From JASLEW01 sp035544895 (GTDB taxonomy: Bacteria; Acidobacteriota; Thermoanaerobaculia; Multivoradales; UBA5704), in assembly GCA_035544895.1 (NCBI GenBank), contig DASZZM010000103.1, positions 1 through 64,000 on the forward strand: a stretch of 64,000 nucleotides of DNA, written 5' to 3'. A model generated the notes under the pieces. The model ran no database searches, had not been told where the DNA came from, and saw only the letters and a list, made by a program, of their open reading frames with translations. The position numbers were made by a program, and so were the translations under genes. Numbering within the stretch: position 1 is the stretch's first letter; the number at the start of each line of letters is the position of its first letter. Positions 1 through 12,922 of this stretch are shown here, piece after piece.

Positions 1-135
1 ACCCCACCACCACCATCCCCACCACCAGGGCCACCGACAACCCAATCACCCGCCATTTCGTCTTGATTTTCATGCGCCGGACCTCCCCCAAAGGCCGCTC
101 ATTCTACCCCCGCCCAACGAGAGGAAACGGTCCTA

Positions 136-258
136 GAGCCCCCTGGGGGTGTGCCGTGGGTCCCCTTTTGGCGGCGGCGCCCTCAACACCCTCCACCACC
201 TACCAGAACCAAGCGAGCCGCCAGCCAAAGGGGACCCACGGCACACCCCCAGGGGCTC
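136..258. repeat. Long inverted repeat in gene-free left end
   Basis: Arms at 136-172 and 224-258 are near-perfect reverse complements of about 35 bases, differing only by one extra C and one extra T in the left arm; the spacer is about 50 bases. The first 305 bases hold no gene I can support. The repeat lies just beyond the stop of the SpoIIE-like phosphatase gene, separated from it by a pyrimidine-rich tract (278-303). It could act as a strong terminator-like hairpin for the minus-strand operon or be a dispersed palindromic element; only one copy is in the window. Confidence 0.8.
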
Positions 259-305
259 TCGCACCCTCCGCCCCCTCTTGTCTTTGTTTTGTTTTGCTTT
301 GCCTT

Positions 306-1973
306 CTACGCGACCAGCTCGCGCCGCAGCAGCACCACCGTCTGGTCGTCGCCTTGCGGCAGCCCTGCCGCGAACCTGCTCATCGCCTGCTGCAGCGCCT
401 CGAGCACCTGAGGCAGGGGCACTTCGCGCTGATCGCGCAGCAACTCGATCAGCCGCGCGTTGCCGAACTCCTCCTCCGCCGCCGACTCGCACTCCGTTAT
501 CCCATCCGTGTACAGGCACACCAGATCGCCCGGCTGCATCGTCAGCGTACGCGCCTGAAAGCGGCTTCCCGGCAGCACCCCGATCGGCAGGCCCGTCGAG
601 CCCAGATCCTCGACCGACCCCTCGCGGCGCAGCAACAGCCCCGGATTGTGCCCGGCGTTGAGATAGACCAGGCTCCCCGTCCCCGGGTCGAGCTCCGCGA
701 GCAGCATCGTGATGAACTTGTTGGCGGCCGTCGACTCGAGAATGTGCCGGTTCAGGCGCTCGAGCAGCGGCGGTCCGAACCCGGCCTGGTCGAGCAGCAA
801 GTGCAAGGCCGAGTGCAGCGTCGACACCATCAAGGCGGCCGGCATCCCCTTGCCCGACACGTCTCCGATCACCAGACCGACGTGGCCGTCCTGGCGCACG
901 AAGAGATCGTAGTAGTCGCCGCCGATCTGGCGCGCCGGCCGGTTCCAGCCGAGCAGCTGGTAGCCGGGCACCGGCGGCGCCTCGCGCGGCAGGATCTGGC
1001 GCTGGATGTCGGCCGCCAGGTGCATCTCGCGCTCCAGCCGCTCTTTCTCGATCGCCTCCAGATGCAGCCGGGCGTTCTCCAGCGCGGTTGCAGCCTGATT
1101 GGCGAACAGCCGCAGCGTGCGGCGGTCCGCGGGCGGGAAGGGGCCGACGCCGCGCCGGCTCTCCTTGTCGCCGACCGCCAGCAGGCCGCGCGGGCTGCTG
1201 TCGATCTCGATCGGCACGCCCAGCAGGTAGCGCGTCCCCGGCAGCAGGTCGGCCAGCGCGGCCCCCTGCCGGTCGTCGCCGGCGAGAAAAGCACGCAGTT
1301 CCGCGTTGTCCGCGGCGAACCAGGGTGCGGCCTCCCCGCCGAACGTGCGGTCCAGCCGGTAGCGGCTGTTGTCGTCGATCACGTACAGGGCGCCGCGCCG
1401 CGCGTCGAGCAACGAGACCGCGCGCATCAGGATCTCTTCGGACACGCGCTCGAGGTCCAGGGTGGCGGCAACCGCCAGCCCCACGTCGTACAGCGACTCG
1501 AGCTCGACGATCCGGTAGTTGACCTGGAACTGCTGCTCCTTGAGCTCCTGGCGCAGCCGCCAGTTCTTGAACGAGGAGGCCAGGAGCAGAGTCAGGGAGT
1601 CGGCCAGCCCGATATCTCCGGCGCCGCCCAGGAGCTCCAGCCGGCCGGCGCTCTCGGCCGGCGCGCCGCCCTGGAAGCGCCCGCGAGCGAACAGCAAGCT
1701 CCCTCCCGGCATGCGCAGCCGCCCGAGCCCGGCAGGCGGCGAGGCGTCCTCGACCACCACGGGCAGGGCCGGCTCCCCCACCGCCACCTCCGCAGCCAGC
1801 AGGTCTCCCCTGTTCAGGTAGAGGGCGGCGGCCGAGGCGCCGTGCTCCTGGCACCACATCTCGAGCAGCCGCTCGAGCAGCGGGCGGTCGCTCGCCTCGT
1901 CCTGGCAGAGGACCAGCAGCTCTTCCCAGATCTGGCGCGAAGGTGACACCGCGCCTCCCATCGCCTCCTCCAT
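306..1973 (-). CDS. GAF-containing RsbU/SpoIIE-type PP2C serine phosphatase
   Basis: A 555-residue cytosolic phosphatase that would dephosphorylate a STAS-domain anti-anti-sigma protein in a partner-switching cascade. The C-terminal PPM/SpoIIE domain (about 320-553) has the metal-binding GGDYYD, GDVSGKGMPAA, TDGITE and DDQTVV motifs. A GAF-like sensor sits at about 160-310 after a coiled linker, and the first 150 residues look like a second, degenerate sensor. The start ATG abuts the stop of the STAS gene (TAAATG), so translation is probably coupled. It is the last gene of a minus-strand set with the STAS protein, an RsbW-like kinase and a small membrane protein. What the GAF domain senses cannot be read from sequence. 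Confidence 0.93.
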   Translation of the reverse strand: MEEAMGGAVSPSRQIWEELLVLCQDEASDRPLLERLLEMWCQEHGASAAALYLNRGDLLAAEVAVGEPALPVVVEDASPPAGLGRLRMPGGSLLFARGRFQGGAPAESAGRLELLGGAGDIGLADSLTLLLASSFKNWRLRQELKEQQFQVNYRIVELESLYDVGLAVAATLDLERVSEEILMRAVSLLDARRGALYVIDDNSRYRLDRTFGGEAAPWFAADNAELRAFLAGDDRQGAALADLLPGTRYLLGVPIEIDSSPRGLLAVGDKESRRGVGPFPPADRRTLRLFANQAATALENARLHLEAIEKERLEREMHLAADIQRQILPREAPPVPGYQLLGWNRPARQIGGDYYDLFVRQDGHVGLVIGDVSGKGMPAALMVSTLHSALHLLLDQAGFGPPLLERLNRHILESTAANKFITMLLAELDPGTGSLVYLNAGHNPGLLLRREGSVEDLGSTGLPIGVLPGSRFQARTLTMQPGDLVCLYTDGITECESAAEEEFGNARLIELLRDQREVPLPQVLEALQQAMSRFAAGLPQGDDQTVVLLRRELVA

Positions 1974-2333
1974 TTATGCCGAGCTGGACCGCAGCCCGGT
2001 CAAGGCGCTCGGCTCATCGGGGAAAATCGGCGCGTACTGCGCGAGCCCCATGATGTGGAAGGTTTTCTCGATGGTCGGCGTCAGGCAGCAGAACCCCAGG
2101 CGGCCGTTGATCTCGATCATCTTCTCGATGATCTCGATGAGGATCGAGATGCCGATGGAGTTGACGATCTTGGTGCCGGCGAGGTTGAGCAGCAGCACCT
2201 TGTAACCCTCGTCGAGGAGCTTGTAGGCAGACTTGGCGATCTCCTCGCCTCCCTGGTTGTTGATGTAACCCTCCGTGTAGATCACCGCCAGGCCATCGCG
2301 GCGGTCGACGGTAAGATTCAGGCTCTCGGTCAT
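1974..2333 (-). CDS. STAS-domain anti-sigma factor antagonist
   Basis: A 119-residue single STAS domain of the SpoIIAA/RsbV type. The predicted phospho-acceptor serine lies in VNSIGISILIE (about residues 58-68), the usual position before helix 2. Unphosphorylated protein would bind the RsbW-like kinase encoded just upstream (gap 16 bases); the phosphatase encoded directly downstream would reset it. Together the three genes form a complete kinase/antagonist/phosphatase partner switch. No sigma factor is encoded next to them, so the target is unknown and could be a non-sigma partner. Confidence 0.92.
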   Translation of the reverse strand: MTESLNLTVDRRDGLAVIYTEGYINNQGGEEIAKSAYKLLDEGYKVLLLNLAGTKIVNSIGISILIEIIEKMIEINGRLGFCCLTPTIEKTFHIMGLAQYAPIFPDEPSALTGLRSSSA

Positions 2334-2349
2334 CGCAGCGTCCCCGCTT

Positions 2350-2784
2350 TCATCGCTTCTTGCTCATCACCACGATCGTCCCCTCGACGCCCGAGCGGAT
2401 CTCCACCTCGTCCATGAGCCCGCGAATGATCTTGAGTCCCCAGCCGCGCTTGCGCTCGGCCACCAGCTTGTCCTCGATCCGCGGATCCCCCACGCTTTCG
2501 GGGGCGAAGCCGATTCCCGTGTCCCGCACCGTGATGCGCAGCTTCTCCGGGTCCTTCTCTCCCAGCACTTCGAACGTCACGAAGACCTCGCGGTCGTGGG
2601 AATGGCTGTGCTCGAGAGCGTTGATGCAGGCCTCGACCACTGCCATCCGGACCTCGTCGATTCTATCCGGACTCATCTTCATGGACTCGGCCACGGCGGT
2701 CGCGGTCTTGCTGGCCTCGATCTCCATCTCCGGGACCATCGGGAGAGCCAGCGTGACTTCTCTGAGCACAGCGTCACCAGCCAT
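2350..2784 (-). CDS. RsbW/SpoIIAB-like anti-sigma regulatory kinase
   Basis: A 144-residue GHKL ATPase-fold protein. It shows the N box (EACINALEHS, about 51-60), G1 box (DTGIGF) and G2 region (RGWGLKIIRGLMDEVE), arranged as in anti-sigma serine kinases of the RsbW/SpoIIAB/BtrW group rather than sensor histidine kinases, as there is no H-box domain. It should phosphorylate the neighbouring STAS protein and sequester a regulatory target. It lies 33 bases after the small membrane protein gene and 16 before the STAS gene, so it is probably in the same transcript. Confidence 0.9.
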   Translation of the reverse strand: MAGDAVLREVTLALPMVPEMEIEASKTATAVAESMKMSPDRIDEVRMAVVEACINALEHSHSHDREVFVTFEVLGEKDPEKLRITVRDTGIGFAPESVGDPRIEDKLVAERKRGWGLKIIRGLMDEVEIRSGVEGTIVVMSKKR

Positions 2785-2817
2785 TCGCGCGGCCGTGTCG
2801 GGAAACCGGCTTCTGAT

Positions 2818-2973
2818 TCAGAAAGAGAGGTAGAGCTGTACGGCGTAGATCACGATGGGGTGCACCAGGTCATGGGCCAGGAGCCAGCCAAAGCTGCCGA
2901 GCGCGGCAACAGACAGTAACACTTTGGCAGGCACATGGGGCAAGGCGACGTGCTTGCGGACCAGATCGAGCAT
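2818..2973 (-). CDS. Small membrane protein, first gene of sigma-54 operon
   Basis: A 51-residue protein of unknown family, with one or two hydrophobic segments (about residues 17-31 and 35-48: VLLSVAALGSFGWLLAH, then HPIVIYAVQLYL) after a short basic N-terminus. The ATG at 2973 is chosen because GAGGAGG lies just upstream and because a farther TTG start at 3009 would fall inside the sigma-54 -12 element. It is first in line after the -24/-12 promoter and 33 bases ahead of the RsbW-like kinase gene, so it is a candidate membrane partner of the switch. Function unknown. Confidence 0.65.
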   Translation of the reverse strand: MLDLVRKHVALPHVPAKVLLSVAALGSFGWLLAHDLVHPIVIYAVQLYLSF

Positions 2974-3004
2974 GGCTTCCTCCTCATCCTCGCCGCGAGA
3001 ACGT

Positions 3005-3020
3005 CGCAAGGCCGTTGCCA
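3005..3020 (-). promoter_or_regulatory. Sigma-54 (-24/-12) promoter
   Basis: Read on the minus strand the site is TGGCAACGGCCTTGCG: TGGCA, then the required spacing, then TTGC, matching the RpoN consensus TGGCAC-N5-TTGC with one change. The start point would be near 2995, leaving about 22 bases of leader that carry the GAGGAGG ribosome site for the gene at 2973. Paired upstream dyads and a sigma-54 activator gene next door support it. Confidence 0.7.
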
Positions 3021-3118
3021 GGGCGGCAGATCTTCTGGCACCTCTCCCTCAAACCATTAACCCTCAGCGATTTACGACCTCACCACGAAAACCGGCGGAG
3101 ATCTGCCTCAGCGCTTCG

Positions 3119-3137
3119 TGCGGCATTTTGTCGCGGC
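3119..3137 (-). promoter_or_regulatory. Upstream activator dyad, copy B
   Basis: On the minus strand this reads GCGACAAAATGCCGC (core), matching the plus-strand copy at 3202-3216 at 13 of 15 positions. It has the GACA-N3-TGYC dyad form and lies about 125-140 bases upstream of the predicted sigma-54 start, the usual place for an enhancer site. The adjacent activator (3304-4776) is the likely binder. Confidence 0.5.
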
Positions 3138-3200
3138 AAGGAGCTTCTCCAGCTTCCCACCGGTCAGACAGCGGTCGTAAAGCCCCTGGAATCATCTCTG

Positions 3201-3217
3201 TGTGACAAAATGTCGCT
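3201..3217 (+). promoter_or_regulatory. Upstream activator dyad, copy A
   Basis: Core GTGACAAAATGTCGC, a GTGACA/TGTCGC inverted repeat with a three-base spacer. It is about 205-220 bases upstream of the predicted sigma-54 start and about 90 bases past the end of the activator gene. It is the inverted partner of the copy at 3119-3137. Confidence 0.5.
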
Positions 3218-3303
3218 GGCGCGTCAAGAAGTCGCATCGCATTCCGGCAGAGCCTGAAGCACCGAGCTCCCGGGGGAAGCCGCCCCCGCGTGTCCTGCCG
3301 AGG

Positions 3304-4776
<1,473 letters not shown>

Positions 4777-4844
4777 GGCTGACTCTCTAAACCACAGATT
4801 CTAAACCGGAATTTCCCGCTCGCGCGCAGCGGCGCACCGCACGC

Positions 4845-4891
4845 AGGGGGGAAGGGGACGCTCCCGCCCATCTCGCGGCAGGAATTTCGTT
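4845..4891 (-). repeat. Stop-abutting G/C-run repeat, copy A
   Basis: Starts immediately after the uvrA TAG. On the minus strand it reads TAGAACG, then TTCCTGCCGCGAGA, then a G-rich run, CGTCCCCTTCCCCC. The same modules follow the stops at 19845 and 40759, and a diverged form lies at 47851. The GGGG...CCCC parts can pair, so it could act as a terminator. Confidence 0.7.
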
Positions 4892-7783
<2,892 letters not shown>

Positions 7784-8090
7784 GCGAGCGGCACTCTAGC
7801 AGAAGTGAGGCGGTAGTTGGGTCTGAAGGCCGCTCCCGGCGGCCCCGCAAGTGGAACCCGGAAGGGCGCGGAAATGTTCCCCTCCCCGGCGGGAAGCATG
7901 GCGGGTGAGGGACCGCCAGCTAGCTTCTCCCTCGGCGGGGCCGCGGCTCGCGCGCCCGGGCAGTCAGGGTTTGCTTTGGGAAGCTTTCGAGTATGGGCGG
8001 AAGAGCCGCGGCCGGTCCGTCTATTGGTTGTGTGAAGCGAGCAGGGCCAGGCAGCCGCTTCGGCCCGTCTTCTCGCCGGCGAGGTGGATG
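7784..8090. other. Divergent intergenic region, no gene seen
   Basis: About 300 bases between uvrA (minus) and the patatin gene (plus). The plus frame stays open upstream of 8091, but the encoded residues are arginine/proline-rich and look like noncoding GC-rich sequence. No convincing promoter, LexA box or RNA was found. Confidence 0.5.
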
Positions 8091-11000
8091 ATGACGGAGA
8101 TTCCCCCGAAGGGAGCGGCCCCTGACGGCCGCCGCCTTCGCGCCCTTGCTTTCGCGGGCGGCGGTTTCGATACCGCCATGCAGCTCGGCGTCGTTCATGC
8201 CTTGCTGGTCGCCAGTGGCGCCGCCCCTGATTACGTAGGCGGCATCTCTGCCGGGGCCGTGAACGCGGCCGCGCTTGCCGAGATCCTGCAGGCCGGTCAG
8301 GGGCTGAGCGCAGACGACCGGCGCGCCGTCCGCGTCGACCGTCTGCGCAGGTTTCTCAACTCGTACCAGGAGTTGCCTGCCGATCTGCTGCGCTCCATCC
8401 TGCCCGACGCCTACGAGATCAATGCCAGGCGGCCACTCCTACCACCCAAGCTGCCGATCCATTTCGGCGCCGAGCGCCGCGCCAGGGACGGGGCCAACCA
8501 GTCTCGCGCCGGCTTGATCCGGCTAAGCAACCGGCTCCTGGAAGTACGGCTTCAGGTGAGCACGCTCGCCGGGATCATCAACCGCGTGCTCCGCCTGGTG
8601 GCGGCTTCCGAGGAGACCTCCTGGCGGAAACGAGTTGGCACGAGGGTCTGGAACCTGTGGCTGCTGTGGCTGACGGGCTGCCGCCACATGGTCGCCATCG
8701 GCCCCACCTTCTGGTCGCTGGTCAGGGCGGCGGTCCTCCACGAGCCCGCGCGGAACAAGCCCCCCGGCCGTACGGCGGGAGACCTCATCAGCTTCTACGA
8801 GAGCATCAAACGCAGGCTGGCGTGGGCCCTCCGCCTGCTGGGAGTGATCTGCTTTGCCGTCGTCTGGACGCTGATCGTTCCTCCCGTTGGATTCTGCGTT
8901 TTCCTCGGCCTCTACCTGCGCCGTCCGGCAAGCAAGAGGGGCACTTTCTGGCGGAGCTGTCTGGACAGGATCCTGACGCATTATTCGATCGGCGACGGGC
9001 TTGCCGACAGCTACGTGCTCAAAGAGCACCTCATCCGGTGCTTCGACCCGTCCTACTACGGCAAGCCGGCGATCGATAGCATCGTCGACAAGGCTCTCGC
9101 CTACTCGCACGAGCCTTCCGAGGCCAGCGCCACCCCCAAAAGGCTCGGGGCCTACCGCAAGGCGGAACCCGCCATCTGGGTCGCGCCGATCGCCGCCGAC
9201 GTCGCAACGGGAGAGCTGAGGGTGCTGCCGGAAGACGTCTCGGTCGTGGAGGCGCTGCTCGCCGCCACCGCCGTCGTCCCCATCTTTCCTGCCGTTGCCG
9301 TCGCTTCCCGGATGTTCAGGCCCGGCGCCACCACCGAAAGGCTCTTCATCGATGGCGTCAACGTCTCCAATGAGCCGATCCGGGCGCTCGTCGAGCTTCT
9401 CCGGGAAGACAGCGCCCTCGATGCGGCAGCGGTCGTCGACGTCTACGCGGTCTCGGATCTACAGAGCGACAGCGGTGCGAATGGAACGAGAGAAGAGTAT
9501 TCCCGCATCATCGAGGTCGCCGCGCGGGCCCTCCAGCTCCGGCGCTTGCGGGACGCCGCGATCGAGCAGCACCTGACCGGCCTCTACTCACGCTGCCTCC
9601 CGTCCGGCAAGGCGCGGGTCCAGATCGAGGGCCGGCACTATGTCCGCGCCAATATCCTGCCGCTCGGGCTGGAGCGGCCCGTGGCGGTCAACCGCGAGAT
9701 CTTCACCGGGCAGTCCAACCTCGACCTCAAGACGCTGATGCTCGAAGCGGTTGCCGACGGCTGCCGCGCGGCGCTGGAGGCGATGATTCCGCGCGCGATC
9801 TCCACGGTCGCGAAGGGATTGCCGTCCGTGCCTTGCCGCCAGGCCGTCGAGTGGCGCCTGGGGGACGGAGCCAAGCTTCCTGGAAGCTCCGACCTCTTCG
9901 GGCCAGGGCTGGCGGAGATCTGCTCGCACTGCGCTCTCGCTCGCGGCCGGAAAGGGGCCGGGGCGGATTCCTCCCAGCGCCTGCTCGCCCGCCAGGAACG
10001 CGGGAGCTGGCCCGAGTGGCCGCTCGAGGGGAACGGGAAAGATGCGGCGCCGGTGCCGGTCCTCTCGCGGAGATCCCGGACGGCGGATGGCCCTCCCCTT
10101 CCCGCCCCGCTCCCGGCCGACTCCCGGCCGCGCGTCAGCCTTCTCTTCGGGGGTGGAGTGTTCCGCGGCGTATTCCACATGGGAGTGATGAACGCCTTGC
10201 ACGAGCTCGGCCTCGAGCCCGACCTCGTCGCCGGCTCGTCGGTGGGCTCGATCATCGCCGCCATGATCGCTCAGGCGTTCATCCAGCCAGGGCCGGAACG
10301 CCCGGTTCAGATCGCGAATCTGGCCGCCACCTTCCTCGGCATCGATCAGCTCGTCATGACCGACCGGCTTGCCGACTTCGTGCGCGGTGTGACGCTGCGG
10401 GCCGCGGACGCGCACTTCTCGATCCGCGATCTCGACCTCGTGCTGCGGCGCTTCGATTACGATTCCAGGCGGGGCTTCGACGTGCGTCTGCGCCGGGTCG
10501 CGGCCGGTCTCGAGCGGCTCTTCTACCTGAGCCCCCTTGACTTCTTCGAGCTGGTCAAAGCCGCCCGGGCCGGCAATTCCTCGCAGTTCCGCGCCCTGTT
10601 TCAGTCGGCGTTCCAGCGGTTCCTGGACCGCGGCAGCGTTGGCCAGGAGATCCTCGGCACCGAGCCGCTCGCTCTACTGATCCGAGAGCAGGTGATCCAC
10701 CGCCTGGCTCCGGACACGAGTGACCTTGCCTTCGATAGTTTCAACTCCAGCGCCGAAAAATTCGGCGTCAAATCCGTCCGGTTCCTGGCCACCGCTACCA
10801 ACCTCAGCGAGGGCAAGCTCAAGATCCTGGGCTGCCCCGGCGCCTCGGCCGAAACGTCGTTGCTCTACGGCCTGCTGGCAAGCAGCGCCTTTCCCGCCGT
10901 ATTCCGGCCCCGGGCCGCGTGGGAGATCTTCCGCAGCGCAACGGAGATGGATCAGTACATCGACGGCGGCACCATGGACAATCTGCCCATCGACGCGGTG

Positions 11001-11738
11001 GCCGACTCCCTTTACCGCGCCGCACAGCGCGGCGAGATCGCGCGCCGGCCCATGGTCGGCGGCCAGGAGGTGCCGCACCTCATCTTCACGGCATCTCTCG
11101 AGGTGGACAAGGTCGGCCTACCCAACCAAGACGTCGAGGTGATGCGCAAGAGTTTCCTGCGGCTTCGCCAGCGCGCGCGCACGTTCGGCTACAATCGAAA
11201 GATCGACGTTTACGCCGACGTCCAGCGTGACTTGCGGGCGATTCACCGCTTCCAGGCAAGCTCGGCCCACACCTGCTCCGGCTGGAAACCGCTCGACCTC
11301 CACGTGCTCGCGGTCCGGCCGCGCTGGCTGTGCAACACCTTCGGTTTCCATCCCATGCTTGGCTTCCGGCGGCCGAAGCAGGCGGAGAGCATTGCCCACG
11401 GCTGCGCCTCGACTCTCGCCACGTTTTTCCACGAGAACGCCGCGCATCCCGAGTGGATGAGGGCCTGGGGTGTAAGCCGCATCGGCGAGGTCGATGAGAG
11501 CGCCGTAACCTCTCGTGACCAGCGCGGGCCGGCGCTCAACCCGCGACGTGAGGGCAAGAAGGAAGGGGACTGCTGGTTCCGCAACGCACCTTGTCCGTTC
11601 AGCCGCGCCATCCTGAAAGACAATGCCGCGCTCGCGGACCGCACGCCGCTCGTCGACAGTCTCAACGCAATCTATCTCGCCTGCGGAAAACCGGAGACCC
11701 ATCGGCCGCCGCACGCCGTCCAGGAAGCCGAGCAATAG
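8091..11738 (+). CDS. Double patatin-like phospholipase with central membrane segment
   Basis: A 1215-residue protein with two patatin-like acyl-hydrolase domains. Domain 1 (about 15-520) has the glycine-rich oxyanion motif AGGGF, the nucleophile elbow GISAG (Ser about 53) and catalytic Asp in FIDGV (about 421). A hydrophobic segment at about 245-275 interrupts it. Domain 2 (about 685-1130) has FGGGVFRG, GSSVGS (Ser about 717) and IDGGTMDN (Asp about 958). Both dyads therefore look intact, which is unusual in one chain. ATG at 8091 is chosen because GAGG lies six bases upstream; the ATG at 8088 directly abuts that site. It stands alone, convergent with the von Willebrand gene. Substrate unknown; a membrane lipid hydrolase or lipid-targeting effector is possible. 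Confidence 0.85.
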   Translation: MTEIPPKGAAPDGRRLRALAFAGGGFDTAMQLGVVHALLVASGAAPDYVGGISAGAVNAAALAEILQAGQGLSADDRRAVRVDRLRRFLNSYQELPADLLRSILPDAYEINARRPLLPPKLPIHFGAERRARDGANQSRAGLIRLSNRLLEVRLQVSTLAGIINRVLRLVAASEETSWRKRVGTRVWNLWLLWLTGCRHMVAIGPTFWSLVRAAVLHEPARNKPPGRTAGDLISFYESIKRRLAWALRLLGVICFAVVWTLIVPPVGFCVFLGLYLRRPASKRGTFWRSCLDRILTHYSIGDGLADSYVLKEHLIRCFDPSYYGKPAIDSIVDKALAYSHEPSEASATPKRLGAYRKAEPAIWVAPIAADVATGELRVLPEDVSVVEALLAATAVVPIFPAVAVASRMFRPGATTERLFIDGVNVSNEPIRALVELLREDSALDAAAVVDVYAVSDLQSDSGANGTREEYSRIIEVAARALQLRRLRDAAIEQHLTGLYSRCLPSGKARVQIEGRHYVRANILPLGLERPVAVNREIFTGQSNLDLKTLMLEAVADGCRAALEAMIPRAISTVAKGLPSVPCRQAVEWRLGDGAKLPGSSDLFGPGLAEICSHCALARGRKGAGADSSQRLLARQERGSWPEWPLEGNGKDAAPVPVLSRRSRTADGPPLPAPLPADSRPRVSLLFGGGVFRGVFHMGVMNALHELGLEPDLVAGSSVGSIIAAMIAQAFIQPGPERPVQIANLAATFLGIDQLVMTDRLADFVRGVTLRAADAHFSIRDLDLVLRRFDYDSRRGFDVRLRRVAAGLERLFYLSPLDFFELVKAARAGNSSQFRALFQSAFQRFLDRGSVGQEILGTEPLALLIREQVIHRLAPDTSDLAFDSFNSSAEKFGVKSVRFLATATNLSEGKLKILGCPGASAETSLLYGLLASSAFPAVFRPRAAWEIFRSATEMDQYIDGGTMDNLPIDAVADSLYRAAQRGEIARRPMVGGQEVPHLIFTASLEVDKVGLPNQDVEVMRKSFLRLRQRARTFGYNRKIDVYADVQRDLRAIHRFQASSAHTCSGWKPLDLHVLAVRPRWLCNTFGFHPMLGFRRPKQAESIAHGCASTLATFFHENAAHPEWMRAWGVSRIGEVDESAVTSRDQRGPALNPRREGKKEGDCWFRNAPCPFSRAILKDNAALADRTPLVDSLNAIYLACGKPETHRPPHAVQEAEQ

Positions 11739-11740
11739 TC

Positions 11741-12922
11741 CTAGTAATCCACGTACCCGTTGGCCGAGCGGACCTGGAGGCCCCCTTTGTCGACTTTGAC
11801 TCGGACGTGGTGAAAGGTGCCGTCGTTCTTGAGGTGGGAAGGGTAGTAGCCCAAGGCGTACTGCTCGCGGAGCTCCTTCATGATGCTGCGGAAGGCGGGC
11901 TCGATGTCGGCGACGCGCTCGATCGGCTGGATGCGGCCGCCGCTCTCCTCGACGGCCTTCTGCAGGGTCTTGTACTCCCTGTCGTTGGCGGCGGGGCCGC
12001 GCCAGGCCGAGGAGTAGGACTTGTGCTTGCTGCCGCCCTCGAGCTGCAGCCAGTAGATGAGCGCCTGGCTGGTGCGCGCCTTGCGCAGCACCTCGGCCAT
12101 GGGCAAGACGCTGTTGACGTCTCCACCGTCGGAGAGCAGCACCACCACCCGCCGCCCCTGGCGCATCTCCAGCAGCTTCAGAGACATGTACAGGAAGTCG
12201 TTGACCGCCGTGCCGCCGCCGGCCGCGATCCCGGCGAGCGCGTTGCGCAGCGCCTGCGGGTCCTCGCTGAACGGGGTGACCTTGACCAGGTGGTCCGAGA
12301 ACGCGGCCAGCATCGCCTCGTCGAGCGGCTTCATGCCGTCGATGAAGGCATTGGCCCCCCGGCGCGCGGCCTCGAGGAGGGGGCCCTGCATGCTCTCGCT
12401 GGTATCGAGCAGCAAGACCGCGGTCAGCGGCAGGTCGCCGCGCCCGAAGGTCACGATCTTCTGCTCGACGCCGTTGTCGAGGACATGGAAGTCGCCTTCG
12501 GCGAGCTGCAGGTCGCGCAAGCCGTCGCGGCTCACCGTGGCGTAAAGCTGCTGCAAGCGCACGTTCATCTTGTCGTCGATGCGCACCGGCAGCGTCACCA
12601 CCCGGTCGAAAGCCATGGCGCCGCTCTTGCCGTAGGCGACGGCGCGGAACTCGCGCTGGATGTTGTCGTCGCCGACCTTCGGCACCACGCGGAAGGGCGG
12701 CTTGTGCGCCACGCCCACGGGCTCGCCGTTGACGATGAACTCGACGCGGTCGATCGGCTCGTTGCCCGCTACGTGGACCTCGAAGAGGACCTCGCCGAAG
12801 ACCGGCTGGTCGGGCTGCGGGCTGGCGATCTTGACGTTGACGGCGGCCACCGCCGGGCCGGCCGCGCCCGCCCAGGCCGCGGCCGCCACCGCGGCCAGGA
12901 CCGCGAGCGCCCGGCGCCTCAC
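11741..12922 (-). CDS. Secreted VWFA-domain protein
   Basis: A 393-residue exported protein. The start is a GTG at 12922 overlapping the stop of the upstream TPR gene (GTGA), followed by a clear signal peptide (RRRALAVLAAVAAAAWAGAAGPAVAA). A beta-sandwich region (about 30-110) precedes a von Willebrand A domain with the MIDAS motif DTSES (in LLLDTSESMQG) and ends in a short beta-rich tail. Translational coupling to the TPR protein suggests a periplasmic pair. The frame is open for another 350 bases upstream, but that overlaps the TPR gene and has no protein-like composition. Ligand unknown. Confidence 0.88.
   Translation of the reverse strand: MRRRALAVLAAVAAAAWAGAAGPAVAAVNVKIASPQPDQPVFGEVLFEVHVAGNEPIDRVEFIVNGEPVGVAHKPPFRVVPKVGDDNIQREFRAVAYGKSGAMAFDRVVTLPVRIDDKMNVRLQQLYATVSRDGLRDLQLAEGDFHVLDNGVEQKIVTFGRGDLPLTAVLLLDTSESMQGPLLEAARRGANAFIDGMKPLDEAMLAAFSDHLVKVTPFSEDPQALRNALAGIAAGGGTAVNDFLYMSLKLLEMRQGRRVVVLLSDGGDVNSVLPMAEVLRKARTSQALIYWLQLEGGSKHKSYSSAWRGPAANDREYKTLQKAVEESGGRIQPIERVADIEPAFRSIMKELREQYALGYYPSHLKNDGTFHHVRVKVDKGGLQVRSANGYVDY

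Noticed and set aside
63..1946. Long plus-strand open frame opposite the phosphatase gene
   Set aside because: Arginine/glutamine-rich with no domains; a shadow of GC-rich third-position bias over a well-conserved minus-strand gene.
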